Positions 34,246-44,329 of a stretch of 64,000 nucleotides of DNA are shown in pieces. The position numbers and the translations under genes are program-made. The notes beneath the pieces are model-generated. The model did no database searches and was not told the DNA's origin. It worked only from the letters and a program-made list of their open reading frames with translations. How positions within the stretch are numbered: position 1 is the stretch's first letter; each line of letters opens with the position of its first letter. The stretch is from NCBI GenBank assembly GCA_016235815.1, contig JACRIM010000058.1, positions 160,041 to 224,040 on the forward strand. Direction: 5' to 3'. The stretch is from Planctomycetota bacterium. GTDB lineage: Bacteria; Planctomycetota; Phycisphaerae; UBA1845; UTPLA1.

Positions 34246-35211
34246 ATGCGAAACAGAATTCTCGGCAGCGTATTGACCCCGTTCGCGGTTGCGGCCTTCG
34301 TCTCGATGATGGCCGGTTGCGAGGGATGGGATCGCAAGCATGACTATGCCGTCGTGGACGTGAAGCCGCCGGCCGAAGACGACTACGACCGGCCGCGCTC
34401 GCCACGGGTGAACGTGAACATCCCCGATCTTGTCGAGAATATGATGGCGGCTCGTCAGGCGTATTTGAACAGTATCGCCGATCTGGAGAAGTCGTTCCTG
34501 ATGGCGGGCGACTCGAACCGGGCGGACTGGGCGCGACGACAACGCGCGACTACTGAGCGGGTGGAAGTGTTCCCTTATATCAGCGACAAGGCTCCGGAGC
34601 AGCGTGTTGAGGTTGTTCCGGAACAGCCGATCCCCGAGGCGGATGCTTTGTTTGCCAAGGCCGAGGCGATCTACAAGGACGTCGCGGGAATTCCACTGGC
34701 GGGCGCACTTCCGCACAATAAGAAAAAGGCTCGCGACGCGCTGGACATGTTCAAACAGATTCTCGCGAAGTATCCGCGGTCGGACAAGGTGGATGACGCG
34801 GCGTTTTACATCGGCGAGATTTACAAAGAGTATCTTCGCGAGGACGACCCGAATGATGAGCTCGCGATTCGATATTACAAGTGGGCAGTGCAGTTGAATC
34901 CTAATACGCCGCATCCGGCGCGGTTTCAGTGCGCGGTGGTGTACGACTTCCGCCGACACAATCGTGACGCCGCGATGGAGCTTTATCACAAGGTGATGGA
35001 GTTGGAGGAGAACGGCAACCAATCCAACGTGCGCTTCTCGGCGACGCGAATTGAGCAGCTCAGCGATGAGGATTTCAGCCATGTGCGCCCGGAACAGCCG
35101 CGTGATCGGCCGGGGCCTTCGGAGCCGAAGCCGGGTAACTCGGGCGACATGGATGAGGGGCCATCCAACGTGAAACCCGCATCGGCGACGGATCGGCCGG
35201 TTGCACCCTGA
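34246..35211 (+). CDS. TPR-containing outer-membrane-type lipoprotein
   Basis: 321 residues from ATG 34246, about 9 bases after a CAGGGA ribosome site; ATG 34237 is three codons earlier. The signal peptide ends in the lipobox 'MMAGC'. After a disordered Asp/Pro/Arg-rich stretch there is a coiled region ('DLVENMMAARQAYLNSIADL') and a TPR part ('KKARDALDMFKQILAKYPRS', 'KVDDAAFYIGEIYKEYL', 'RFQCAVVYDFRRHNRDAAME'), as in YbgF/BamD-like proteins. The tail is Pro-rich and disordered. Probably an envelope scaffold; its partners are not visible here. Confidence 0.8.
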   Translation: MRNRILGSVLTPFAVAAFVSMMAGCEGWDRKHDYAVVDVKPPAEDDYDRPRSPRVNVNIPDLVENMMAARQAYLNSIADLEKSFLMAGDSNRADWARRQRATTERVEVFPYISDKAPEQRVEVVPEQPIPEADALFAKAEAIYKDVAGIPLAGALPHNKKKARDALDMFKQILAKYPRSDKVDDAAFYIGEIYKEYLREDDPNDELAIRYYKWAVQLNPNTPHPARFQCAVVYDFRRHNRDAAMELYHKVMELEENGNQSNVRFSATRIEQLSDEDFSHVRPEQPRDRPGPSEPKPGNSGDMDEGPSNVKPASATDRPVAP

Positions 35212-35301
35212 GATCTGCGGCGACTTCTCCTATCATTTCGAATGATGCCGACGCCGGGCAACCGATGGCGGTGCCGCGCCCCGCGTACGCACGCATCCTG
35301 A

Positions 35302-36315
35302 ATGACCATGCCAAACACGCCTGATATTGTTGAACAATACTCGGCTGCACATGCTGCGGGCGGTGTTTTCACGCGCACTGATCGGGCAACGATTGAAGTG
35401 ACGGGCAAGGATCGGGCGACGTGGTTGCACAATCTGGTGACGAATACGGTTAAGACGCTTTCGCCGGGCGAGGGGAATTATGCGTTTGCAACGAATGTGA
35501 AGGGGCGGACGGTTTTTGATCTGTATTTCTACGTGCTGGAGGATCGGATTTGGCTGGATGTCGATGCCCGAGAGCGAGAGAAGGCGCTGGCCCATCTGAA
35601 TCGGTATGTGATCACCGAGGATGTGGCGTTGGTCGATCGAACGGGAGAGATCGGACGGATCGCGCTCATCGGCCCGCGAGTTGTTGACGTTTGCGCCACG
35701 GTTGGGATTGCCAATTTCTCGGCGATGGCTTCGTTGCAGCATGTGGGCGTGACCGTCGGGGGTGCGATGTGTCGCGCCGTTCGCGATGACCTTGGCGGAC
35801 TTCCGGTGGCGGAGTTTTTTGTGGAGCGCGCCCATGCAGGAGCGATTGACGCTTTGCGGGCGTCAGTTGGTTCGGCCGGGCTTCGTGAAATTGGTCGCAA
35901 TGCGCTGGAGATACTTCGAATCGAGGCGGGACGACCGGCATCGGTGGATGATATTGACGAGGATGTGGTGCCGCCGGAGACGGGACAGATCGAGCGCGGG
36001 ATCAGCTATCACAAGGGATGCTATCTGGGGCAGGAAGTGATTGAACGAATGCGGTCGCATGGGGTGTTGGCCCGTACGCTGGTGGGGATTTGTGTTGAAG
36101 GCGAGGAGCGGCCGGTGCGGAATGCGAAGGTATCGATTAACGAACAAGAGGCCGGGCGGGTGACGAGTTGTTGCTGGAGCGAGGCGGCGGGGTCGCTGCT
36201 GGCGCTTGGGTATTTGAAGACCGCGTCCGCGAAGGCGGGGACGAGTGGTTTCGTGGCGGTTGGCGAAACGAAAGTGCCTGCGAAGGTGGTTGGGTTGCCG
36301 ATTCGGGGCGGGTGA
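35302..36315 (+). CDS. YgfZ/GcvT-domain folate-binding protein
   Basis: 337 residues. The family signature 'KGCYLGQEVIERMRSHG' near residue 235 is diagnostic for YgfZ (IBA57) proteins, which bind tetrahydrofolate and help assemble or repair Fe-S clusters; the Cys is present. N-terminal 'TDRATIEVTGKDRATWLHNL' and 'ATNVKGRTVFDLYFYVLED' are the GcvT-like part. Starts at 35302 and 35308 are both possible. An Fe-S role would suit QueG elsewhere in the window, but the two are not linked in an operon. Confidence 0.9.
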   Translation: MTMPNTPDIVEQYSAAHAAGGVFTRTDRATIEVTGKDRATWLHNLVTNTVKTLSPGEGNYAFATNVKGRTVFDLYFYVLEDRIWLDVDAREREKALAHLNRYVITEDVALVDRTGEIGRIALIGPRVVDVCATVGIANFSAMASLQHVGVTVGGAMCRAVRDDLGGLPVAEFFVERAHAGAIDALRASVGSAGLREIGRNALEILRIEAGRPASVDDIDEDVVPPETGQIERGISYHKGCYLGQEVIERMRSHGVLARTLVGICVEGEERPVRNAKVSINEQEAGRVTSCCWSEAAGSLLALGYLKTASAKAGTSGFVAVGETKVPAKVVGLPIRGG

Positions 36316-36365
36316 CGCGGGCTTGGTTTACGATGACGCGGTGGAATGGTAGTATTTGGTTTTCC

Positions 36366-36438
36366 GAGAGCGTAGCTCAGTTGGTAGAGCATCGGCCTTT
36401 TAAGCCGTGGGTCCTGGGTTCGAGTCCCAGCGCTCTCA
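36366..36438 (+). tRNA. tRNA-Lys (UUU anticodon)
   Basis: 73 bases. Acceptor GAGAGCG pairs with CGCTCTC. The D arm is GCTC-AGTTGGTA-GAGC, the anticodon loop CTTTTAA carries TTT, and the T arm is CTGGG-TTCGAGT-CCCAG. The first anticodon-stem pair is T-T. Discriminator A; no encoded CCA. Confidence 0.96.
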
Positions 36439-36611
36439 GTCATTTCCTTCAATGAGTGTGTTTGTACACGGGCTGATCATTTGCTGGATGCGATGTGGCA
36501 CGCCATTTTCGGGCTGCGCGGAGGCGTTGGCGCTGACGGAACACCTGCGAATCTGATAGAATTGGTGTATCGCGCTTGTTATTCCAGCAGGTGCTGTCCG
36601 GAGGGAACCCG

Positions 36612-39269
36612 ATGAGAAGCCGATCCTTACGCCTGTTAATCGTCGCTGTTGCGCTCGGCGTTCATGCCAGTGTCGATGCGGAACCGATTGCATTATTTCA
36701 GTCTGTGGTAGTCGATCGCCCCGGCGAGGTGATTCGGGCGACCATGGATCCGGCGGCGATGGCCGATTGGCAGGCAACCGCGACCGCGCGGGAGGTGTTT
36801 ATTCCCCTTCCGGATGGACGAATGGCAAAGGCGATACTCGCGCCCTTCGAGGTGATCGGGCCCAATGCCCGGTTTGTGATGATGACGCCCGTCGGCGAAG
36901 TTGAAATGCCTCGTCCCCGTGTGACGCTTTATCGAGGGACGATCGCTGATGTGCATCCGTCGAGCGTCTTTCTCGCGTTAACCAGCGATGGCACAAGCAA
37001 GGGCATGATCGATCTCGCGGGCGAGCGGTTTTATGTCTCGTCGGAGTCGGTGTCCGGGCAACGCTCCACCACGGAACTTACGATTCACAAACCGGCGGAA
37101 CTCGGGGATGGTTCGGAGGCTCCGGCGTTTTGCGGCGTCGATTCGACTCCTATCAAGCATGTTGAAATCGGCGCGTTGCGGGGCAGCCCGCCAAACAACC
37201 AAGGCCCGCGACTTGCACACGTCGCGATCGAGGCCGATCAGTTTTTCGTCAATCTCTTTTCGAGCGCGGGCGACTGCAACACCTACGTCGTGCAGCTCCT
37301 CGCGGCGATTGCTGACATTTACATGCGCGATTTGAACGTGCGACTCAGTCTCGATTTTGTGCGCCTCTGGCCAGCGGGCGGGGAGCCATTTAGCGCGGAT
37401 AGCCTTTCGGGGTTCGCGACGTATTGGATCAATAACGAAGACCCGACGCCGTACAACTTCATTCACATGCTTAGCGGGACTCGCGCCACCAGCTACGCCG
37501 GAATTGCTTACCTCGGCGGCACCTGCGACCTTGAGCGAACGTACGGTATCAGTGGTTTTTTGAATGGCAGTTTCGCGTCGCCCGTGGGTGCGCCGACTTT
37601 TATGAACTGGGACATCATCGTTCCCGCGCATGAGATGGGCCACAATGCCGGCACGGGGCACACTCACGACAGTTACACGCCACCGATCGACACCTGCGGC
37701 ACTACGCCGACGACGCCTCTACGCGGCTCCATCATGAGTTATTGTCACACGACCAGCGGCGGCACGTGGAACACCGACATGTGGATGCACCGCCGGGTTG
37801 AGGATGTGATCGACGCAAACTTCGCATCGGGTGGGTGTTATCTGCACGACTGCAATGGGAACCAGCTTGCAGACGAGGATGAAATCCTCGCGAATCCCGC
37901 GTTGGACGCCAACGGTGACGGCGTTCCGGATTCGTGTCAGGATTGCAACAACAACAGCATTCTTGATCCGATTGATCTGCTCAACGGCGCGCCCGACGTG
38001 AACGGCAACGGCGTGATTGACACATGTGAGCCGGATTGCAACGGCAACGGCACACCCGACCCTTACGAGTGCGGCCTGAATCCTGCGATTGACGCCAACG
38101 GCAACAACGTGCCGGATTCCTGCGAGCCCGATTGCAATAACAACGGCACGGCCGACTGGGTTGATACGAATTCATTGGCGACGCCGGACGTGGATCGCAA
38201 CACGATTCCCGACAGTTGCCAGGATTGCAATGCCAACGGCGTTTCGGACTGGCTCGACATGGGCCGGGGGGAGAATATCTACATCGGTGACCGCGCCGAC
38301 TTCGTGCGCGAATACTTCCGCACCAGTGGCTGGCCGATCCAGTCTCTCGGCTCGGGCACGGTTCTTGATCCTTACGACTGTGTTTTCGGCAGCGATCGGT
38401 TGCTGTACGTTGCCAGTTACGGCGATGATCGGATCGTGCGGATTAATCCGGATACAGGCGTCGCCTCAACCTTTGTGACGGCCGCCAGCGGAAGCCTTGA
38501 CGGTCCTTCCAGTCTTGTCTTTGGACCGAACGGCAATCTGTTTGTCGCCAGCCGATTGAACAGCCGTGTGCTGCAATACAACGGCACGACGGGTGCGTTT
38601 GTGAATACGTTTGTCGCGGCGGGATTGGGTGGACTGAGCCAGCCCTATGGTCTGACGTTCGGCCCTGACGGTCACCTATATGTCGCCAGCGGAAACAACA
38701 CGATCATTCGCTACAACGGAGCGACCGGCGCCCTGATCGGCACGTTTGTTGCGGCCGGCAGCGGCGGACTCAACAGCCCGCGCGGCATGGCGTTCATGAC
38801 GAGTGGCAACCTGCTGGTGGCCAGCTTCAGCAGCAACAACATTCTCGAATACGACGGAGCGACCGGTGCGTTTGTGCGTGTGTTCAACGGCCCGTATGTC
38901 ATGAACGGCGTTTGGGGGCTGCGGCTCGCGCCGAACGGCAACATCTGGGCGATGCGCACGTCCAGCAGCATTCGCTTGATTGAATTCCGGCAAAGCGACG
39001 GCATTCTGATTCGGTCGATCGTGCGATCTGATGCGCTGCTTGCTACTCCGACCGGATTTGCGATTCGGCCCGGGTTTGTTGGTGACTGCAACGGGAACAA
39101 GATTCTCGATGGGTGTGAGCCGGAATCTTCGGACCTTGACCTTTTCGTTTCGGAATTGCTCGCTTCGCCGCAGAATCCGGCGTATCTGTGCCTGCTCGAT
39201 CAGAACGCCGACGGATCGCTCGATGGCGACGATATCGCCGGGTTTGTCACGAAGCTGCTGGGGCTGTAA
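36612..39269 (+). CDS. Secreted reprolysin-like metalloprotease with Ca-binding repeats, propeller and dockerin-like tail
   Basis: 885 residues from ATG 36612, with GGAGGG about 8 bases upstream; the signal peptide ends near 'ASVDAEP'. The zinc site HEMGHNAGTGH lies near residue 338 with 'GSIMSYCH' as the Met-turn region. Residues ~415-550 carry Asp/Asn-rich repeats of the type 'DCNGNGTPDPYECGLNP' and 'DANGNNVPDSCEPDCNNN', likely Ca-binding. Residues ~570-840 are NHL-like blades ('VFGPNGNLFVASRLNSRVLQ'). The C-terminus 'DQNADGSLDGDDIAGFVTK' is dockerin-like. Overall a larger relative of the protease at 1298-3739. Confidence 0.86.
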   Translation: MRSRSLRLLIVAVALGVHASVDAEPIALFQSVVVDRPGEVIRATMDPAAMADWQATATAREVFIPLPDGRMAKAILAPFEVIGPNARFVMMTPVGEVEMPRPRVTLYRGTIADVHPSSVFLALTSDGTSKGMIDLAGERFYVSSESVSGQRSTTELTIHKPAELGDGSEAPAFCGVDSTPIKHVEIGALRGSPPNNQGPRLAHVAIEADQFFVNLFSSAGDCNTYVVQLLAAIADIYMRDLNVRLSLDFVRLWPAGGEPFSADSLSGFATYWINNEDPTPYNFIHMLSGTRATSYAGIAYLGGTCDLERTYGISGFLNGSFASPVGAPTFMNWDIIVPAHEMGHNAGTGHTHDSYTPPIDTCGTTPTTPLRGSIMSYCHTTSGGTWNTDMWMHRRVEDVIDANFASGGCYLHDCNGNQLADEDEILANPALDANGDGVPDSCQDCNNNSILDPIDLLNGAPDVNGNGVIDTCEPDCNGNGTPDPYECGLNPAIDANGNNVPDSCEPDCNNNGTADWVDTNSLATPDVDRNTIPDSCQDCNANGVSDWLDMGRGENIYIGDRADFVREYFRTSGWPIQSLGSGTVLDPYDCVFGSDRLLYVASYGDDRIVRINPDTGVASTFVTAASGSLDGPSSLVFGPNGNLFVASRLNSRVLQYNGTTGAFVNTFVAAGLGGLSQPYGLTFGPDGHLYVASGNNTIIRYNGATGALIGTFVAAGSGGLNSPRGMAFMTSGNLLVASFSSNNILEYDGATGAFVRVFNGPYVMNGVWGLRLAPNGNIWAMRTSSSIRLIEFRQSDGILIRSIVRSDALLATPTGFAIRPGFVGDCNGNKILDGCEPESSDLDLFVSELLASPQNPAYLCLLDQNADGSLDGDDIAGFVTKLLGL

Positions 39270-39390
39270 CCGCAAGGGATCAGCGAATCGGTTGCGATTG
39301 CCTCTGCTGGCTTGATCGGGGGCCGGACCCTAGAATCGCGTTTTTCCGCCGAGGAAGGCGGGACTACACACACGCGAGCAGGGGTTTGGC

Positions 39391-40797
39391 ATGGTTGTCG
39401 GCGAGTTCACGCAAGATACGGATCTACTCATCATCGGCGGCGGACCGGGCGGTTATGTGGCGGCCTGTGCGGCGGCTGACCACGGCATTCGGGCGACGGT
39501 TATTGAAAAGGCCGACGTGCCGGGCGGCGTTTGCCTGCGCGAAGGGTGCATCCCGAGCAAGACGCTTCTCAACATTGCAAAAATTATGGATGAGGCGGAG
39601 GAGGCGACGCAGTTCGGCATCACATTCGGCAAACCCAAGGCGGACATCGACAAGATTCGCGAATGGAAGAACAGCGTCGTGAAGAAGCTGGCCGGTGGCG
39701 TGAAGCAACTGCTCGCCGGTCGCAAGGTCGAGTATATCAACGGCAGCGCCCGGTTTGAAAGTTCGACCAGCGTGCGCGTCGAAGGCAGCGACGTGGCCCA
39801 CGTGAAGTTCAAGCATTGCATTATCGCGACGGGATCATCGGCGAAGCTGCTGCCTGAGTCGCTCATGCCGCGGGAGCTTTGCTGGGACGCGGCCGATGCG
39901 CTGAAGGTGAGCGAGATTCCCAAGCGGATGATGGTGATCGGCGGCGGGTACATCGGCCTCGAGCTGGGGCAGGTGTATGCGAAGTTTGGCAGCGAGGTGA
40001 CGGTGTTGGAGGCGCTCGACGGACTTCTGCTCGGGGCCGACCCGGACATGTCGCGGCCGCTGATCAACAAGCTCAAGAAGCAGATGAAGACGATTCACAC
40101 GTCGGCCGTGCTAAAGGGGGCGAAGAAGAGCGGCTCGGCGGTGGCGGTGACCTATTCCATCGGCGGCACGGATCGGACGGAGGAGTACGACCGCGTGCTG
40201 GTGTCGGTGGGACGACGGCCGAACACGGACCAGATCGGCCTTGAGAAGACGAAGGTCTCTGTGAATGATCGCGGTTTTATTGAGGTTGATGCGCAGCGGC
40301 GAACTACGGATAAGCGCATCTTTGCGATTGGCGACGTCGCAGGCGAGCCGATGCTGGCCCACAAAGCCATGCGCGAGGGCAAAGTGGCCGTGGCGACGAT
40401 CGCGGGCAAGGCGGCGGCGTTTGACCCGGCGTGCATTCCGGCGGTGGTTTATACCGACCCGGAAGTCGCGTGGTGCGGCGTGACCGAGGCTGAGGCGAAG
40501 AAGAAGGGGCTGAACGTCAAGGTGACGAAGTTCCCGTGGTCGGCATCGGGGCGGGCCGTGGCGATGGGCCGGACGGATGGGCTCACGAAGATGATTTTTG
40601 ATCAGGCGACGCAGCGGCTACTCGGCGTGGGGATCGTCGGAGCGCACGCGGGCGATTTGATCTCTGAGGCGGTACTGGCGATGGAGATGGCAGCTGTTGC
40701 GGAGGATATTGCGGTGAGCATTCACCCGCACCCGGCAACGAGCGAGACGCTGGCTGAGGCGGCGGAGGCGATGCTGGGGTTTGCGTCGCACGTGTAA
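39391..40797 (+). CDS. lpdA: Dihydrolipoyl dehydrogenase (E3)
   Basis: 468-residue flavoprotein disulphide reductase that reoxidises the lipoyl groups of 2-oxoacid dehydrogenase complexes. FAD site 'LIIGGGPGGYVAACAAADHG', redox-active pair CLREGC in 'GGVCLREGCIPSKTLL' (the common form is CLNxGC), NAD site 'VIGGGYIGLELGQVYAKFG', second FAD motif 'RIFAIGDVAGEPMLAHKA' and the C-terminal His-Glu pair in 'SIHPHPATSETLAEAAEA'. It is a single gene, not next to aceE/aceF or sucAB, and presumably serves several complexes. No clear ribosome site is visible. Confidence 0.96.
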   Translation: MVVGEFTQDTDLLIIGGGPGGYVAACAAADHGIRATVIEKADVPGGVCLREGCIPSKTLLNIAKIMDEAEEATQFGITFGKPKADIDKIREWKNSVVKKLAGGVKQLLAGRKVEYINGSARFESSTSVRVEGSDVAHVKFKHCIIATGSSAKLLPESLMPRELCWDAADALKVSEIPKRMMVIGGGYIGLELGQVYAKFGSEVTVLEALDGLLLGADPDMSRPLINKLKKQMKTIHTSAVLKGAKKSGSAVAVTYSIGGTDRTEEYDRVLVSVGRRPNTDQIGLEKTKVSVNDRGFIEVDAQRRTTDKRIFAIGDVAGEPMLAHKAMREGKVAVATIAGKAAAFDPACIPAVVYTDPEVAWCGVTEAEAKKKGLNVKVTKFPWSASGRAVAMGRTDGLTKMIFDQATQRLLGVGIVGAHAGDLISEAVLAMEMAAVAEDIAVSIHPHPATSETLAEAAEAMLGFASHV

Positions 40798-40837
40798 GTG
40801 TTCTCAATAGTCGAATTCTAAACGTACTGATCTTTGG

Positions 40838-43561
40838 TCATTCAGCGTAATGGCCCGCATGGGCGTTGCCGGTCCCCTTCACCGGTTCGACAATCACCAG
40901 CACGGCGTGACTGGTGGTTCTTCCAATCTGATCAATCGCCACTAAGTCGTACACGCCGGCGTCGGATTCCGTCATGCTCTTGATTTGGAGTGTCGCGCTG
41001 GTAGCCCCGGTGACACGCTTGGAGTTCTGCAACGGAATGGCATATCGCCGCCACTGATATTCACCAGGGCCACAGACCTCGACGTCTGCGTGAATATGAA
41101 GGTCCGCCCCAATCGCGAGCCGCCGATTCAAGGACTCTACGTCAATTCTCGGCGGCTGACGCGTCCATGCGGAAACATACGGCGACGAGATACCGCCCGC
41201 GGCAGCAAACCTCCCGCCGACAAACAGTTGCTTGCCACACAATTCACCTGTCGCTAGAAGGGGCGTTCTGATATTGACGGCACCCGTGGCGGTTTCAAAG
41301 CTAAGTCCCACCCCAAGCGATTGCCACTGCGTGCCTGTCCACTTTGCGATGTTGTTTGTGACATTCGATGCATCGATTCGGGCACGAAAGCTACCTGCGA
41401 CGTATAGCGCGGGACCCGAACCGTCGTCAAACATGGTGATGCCGTCGATCTTGGAAATCGACGGAGAGGGTTCAAGATTGGGATACCCATGCCATTCGGC
41501 TCCGTCCCAACGAGCCAAATAAAGTGCGGGGTTGCTTCCGGCACTGGTGAACCCGCCGCCGACGAAGAGCATTGGAATTCCAGATTCCTCCGCCGTATAG
41601 AGAACATATCCCCAACCGCTTGATGATCCAGTACGCCCCAACCCCTTTCCAATCGGCGCCCAGTGTTTACCGTTCCATTGAGCAATGCCGAGCGCTTCAA
41701 CGGTCCCCGCTTTCTCAAACGCGCCCGTGGCTACCAGAACTGCTCGACCTCCCGGGCCATTGGGATATACACAGATGTCGCGTACCCACGACCATGATTC
41801 TTGTATTCCCTGGCCAACCTTCTCCCAATGCCCCTTGGACTTGTTCCACTTGGCAACGGACTGAGCAACGCCATTTACCGTTACAAAGCGATATCCGCCA
41901 GCATAGAGTACCGGTCCGTTTCCATCATCATAAAATGCCAATCCATACACCTGATCGTGGATGTCATTTCCGTAACCACTCCAATTGCGTGTCACCGGGT
42001 TCCACTTGGCAACTCCCTTTGTCGCAACACCGCCAACCGAACTGAAGTCGCCGCCTATGTAGAGGCACTCTGGTTCCGGGCCAGCACCGTCTTCGTCAAA
42101 CTTTGTCATACAGAAAACCGTCGTTGGACCGAATACGAATCCCGAAACGCCACCTTGAAAATCACTCCATTGTCCACTCGAATATTTGGCCAGGCGATGA
42201 AGTACGGTCGTACCGGATTGCGTGAAGAACCCACCCGCAATGACCGCGGACGGCATGGGACCGGGGCCATCATCGTCCCATTCAAGCATGGCGTTGACCG
42301 AGTTGTTTAGCGGCGCGCCGACTTGACCCAGATTCATCCAATCCTGCCCATTCCAATTAAGGGCACCCGAGCGGGCCGTGCTGTTTGGATCACGAAAGCT
42401 ACCCGCTGCAAACGGCATCGCGGCTTTCCCCTGATCGCGAACACAAACGGCGCTGACGTCTCCATCCGGGTAACTGGCGATGCCATTGCCAAATCCAGTC
42501 CACAAGGTGCCGCCCCACCGGGCAATGCGGCTTGTATTCAACCCTCCGGCCGTCGTAAACAACCCGCCCACGCAAAGCAATGCATGTTCACCTTCCTGTA
42601 TCAGTCCAAGTGCACGCACCGTGTTATCCGTACCGGTTGAGAGACCCGTCCACTCAATACCATTCCATTTCGCGATGTTCGTCGGGGATGCATCTCCGGC
42701 GATGTTGAAGACCCCGCCTGCGTAAAGGGCTGATTCACGTCCGTCGTCAAATACCGAGAGAGCGAGCACGGAGGCATTGCCATCAGAAGTGGTCAATCCG
42801 ATTCCAAGGCTGCCCCAACTTACACCATTCCAAGTCGCAATATTCTGAACGGGTATTCCCCCGGCCTCATCGAACTCTCCACCGGCAACGAGGACCGGCC
42901 CGTCAGGTGCTTGCATTACGGTCAATGCTCGCACAATGGCTATTCGGCCCGTCGCAGCGACGCCGGCCCCAAGCGGCTGCCACGCCGTGCCGTTCCATTT
43001 TGCAAGGTTGTTTGCCGTGGCCCCACCGGCAAGCGAGAACGAACCGCCCGCAAAGATGGCAGGCCCTGAACCATCATCGAACACGCAAAGCGAATGGACA
43101 ATTCCGCGGATTCCTTCTCCAAGCGCAGCAAACGTGCTCCCATCCCACACTACAACGCCACGCACATTGGGGTAACCCCACAATAGCAACTCATCGCCCC
43201 CGATGACAAGAGCCGGGCGCAAGGGAGTTTGATTCGACGGTTCATAAATCGCCATCGCACGGGGGCGGCCTCTGAATACTGGCGTACGCGCTGGGAGAGG
43301 CTCCCATGTTCCGCTATTCCACCGGACCACTCCGTCGTAGTTACTAGGTGTTCCATAGCCCAACAGGCCTGCTACGTAGAGTTTGCTGCCGCTTCCATCG
43401 TCAAAATTGACGGCGGCATGCACTTCAGAGGGTGCCAACCAGCCCGAGACTCGATTGGCGAATGCGTTCGACCATTGATACAGAGGCTGGGCGTCTGAAA
43501 CGGACACCGAACCGAATAGGAGAATGTAACCGGACAGATGAAAAGAAAAATGAGAACGCAT
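40838..43561 (-). CDS. Large secreted kelch-like repeat protein with Ig-like C-terminal domain
   Basis: 907 residues from ATG 43561, which has AAGGAGG upstream; the frame runs on to 43735 without support. A signal peptide ends near 'VSVSDAQP'. Most of the protein is a repeat of about 50 residues with consensus 'LAKWNGTAWQPLGAGV' then 'V-x-AL-x-V...DDG-P-LYAGG-F..AGG', i.e. beta-propeller blades. Residues ~810-900 form an Ig-like domain with a Cys, 'YQWRRYAIPL' and 'ESDAGVYDLVA'. There is no dockerin or PEP-CTERM tail. AT-richer than the metabolic genes nearby. Confidence 0.8.
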   Translation of the reverse strand: MRSHFSFHLSGYILLFGSVSVSDAQPLYQWSNAFANRVSGWLAPSEVHAAVNFDDGSGSKLYVAGLLGYGTPSNYDGVVRWNSGTWEPLPARTPVFRGRPRAMAIYEPSNQTPLRPALVIGGDELLLWGYPNVRGVVVWDGSTFAALGEGIRGIVHSLCVFDDGSGPAIFAGGSFSLAGGATANNLAKWNGTAWQPLGAGVAATGRIAIVRALTVMQAPDGPVLVAGGEFDEAGGIPVQNIATWNGVSWGSLGIGLTTSDGNASVLALSVFDDGRESALYAGGVFNIAGDASPTNIAKWNGIEWTGLSTGTDNTVRALGLIQEGEHALLCVGGLFTTAGGLNTSRIARWGGTLWTGFGNGIASYPDGDVSAVCVRDQGKAAMPFAAGSFRDPNSTARSGALNWNGQDWMNLGQVGAPLNNSVNAMLEWDDDGPGPMPSAVIAGGFFTQSGTTVLHRLAKYSSGQWSDFQGGVSGFVFGPTTVFCMTKFDEDGAGPEPECLYIGGDFSSVGGVATKGVAKWNPVTRNWSGYGNDIHDQVYGLAFYDDGNGPVLYAGGYRFVTVNGVAQSVAKWNKSKGHWEKVGQGIQESWSWVRDICVYPNGPGGRAVLVATGAFEKAGTVEALGIAQWNGKHWAPIGKGLGRTGSSSGWGYVLYTAEESGIPMLFVGGGFTSAGSNPALYLARWDGAEWHGYPNLEPSPSISKIDGITMFDDGSGPALYVAGSFRARIDASNVTNNIAKWTGTQWQSLGVGLSFETATGAVNIRTPLLATGELCGKQLFVGGRFAAAGGISSPYVSAWTRQPPRIDVESLNRRLAIGADLHIHADVEVCGPGEYQWRRYAIPLQNSKRVTGATSATLQIKSMTESDAGVYDLVAIDQIGRTTSHAVLVIVEPVKGTGNAHAGHYAE

Positions 43562-43712
43562 GTCGGGCCTCCTTGTACCCGGTATTCGCGTAGGAACTTG
43601 CGAATGACCGTGGGCACAGACTGCAGGCGAGCTACGTTCTGATCGCGGTCGGCGTGACAAAGTTAGTATAGACCAGTAAATGGCGCGGTCAAGTGGGCCA
43701 TACTTATTCTGG

Positions 43713-43922
43713 CTATTCACTCGCCATAAGCACATTGACTGCCTTAACGACGGCCTTGGCGTGGGAGCCTTTCTTGAGCTTCAGCTCCTTGAGGGAATCG
43801 AGGGTCATGACGGAGCTGATGGTGACGGGGCCTTTGACCTTGATGGTGACCTGGCACATGAGGGTGCCTTTTTTGATGTTGACGACTTTGCCGTCGAGTT
43901 GGTTGCGTGCGCCGTATTTCAT
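43713..43922 (-). CDS. Molbindin-like TOBE/Mop domain protein
   Basis: 69 residues from ATG 43922, with AAAGGA 8 bases upstream. It is a single Mop domain: 'RNQLDGKVVNIKKGTLMCQV' and 'GPVTISSVMTLDSLKEL' then 'GSHAKAVVKAVNVLMA'. Molbindins store molybdate or tungstate in the cytoplasm as ring-shaped oligomers; the same domain also occurs in ModE and ModC. No molybdate transporter or molybdoenzyme gene is near. The frame runs back to 43973, but those residues do not fit the family start. Confidence 0.9.
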   Translation of the reverse strand: MKYGARNQLDGKVVNIKKGTLMCQVTIKVKGPVTISSVMTLDSLKELKLKKGSHAKAVVKAVNVLMASE

Positions 43923-44035
43923 TTTGCTAATCCTTTCAGAAATGTATGGGTCTTCGACCCCCGGTAGACTCATGTTCTGGACCTACTATCATGCCTGCCG
44001 TTGTGATTCTCAAGAGGTCCGAAAAGGGCTGATTT

Positions 44036-44329
44036 GTGGCCGGATACGACATTGAAGCCGTATTGGATCGGATTCGGCAAGCCGTGGTGGATCAGACCTA
44101 CGTCATGTCGGTCCATGCGTTGCTGGAGATGCGCGAGGATCGACTTGACTTGATCGACGTGGAATCCGCGATTCTTACGGGTACAATTGAGAGGGTCTTC
44201 GAGGACGACCCTCGGGGATCCCGGTATGAGATTGTCGGAAAGGCATGTGACTTGACGGCCGATGTCGGCGTTGTGGTACGGTTCGCCGGGCCGGTGTTGA
44301 TTATCACGGTTTACGAGATTATCGAATGA
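44036..44329 (+). CDS. DUF4258-type putative toxin
   Basis: 97 residues from GTG 44036. The pattern 'MSVHALLEMREDRLDLIDVE', 'ILTGTIERVFEDDPRG' and a final 'PVLIITVYEI' fits DUF4258, a RelE-superfamily-like fold often encoded before a YgiT-type zinc finger antitoxin. It overlaps that partner by 4 bases (ATGA). Likely an mRNA-cleaving toxin; activity is inferred from family and pairing. Confidence 0.8.
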   Translation: MAGYDIEAVLDRIRQAVVDQTYVMSVHALLEMREDRLDLIDVESAILTGTIERVFEDDPRGSRYEIVGKACDLTADVGVVVRFAGPVLIITVYEIIE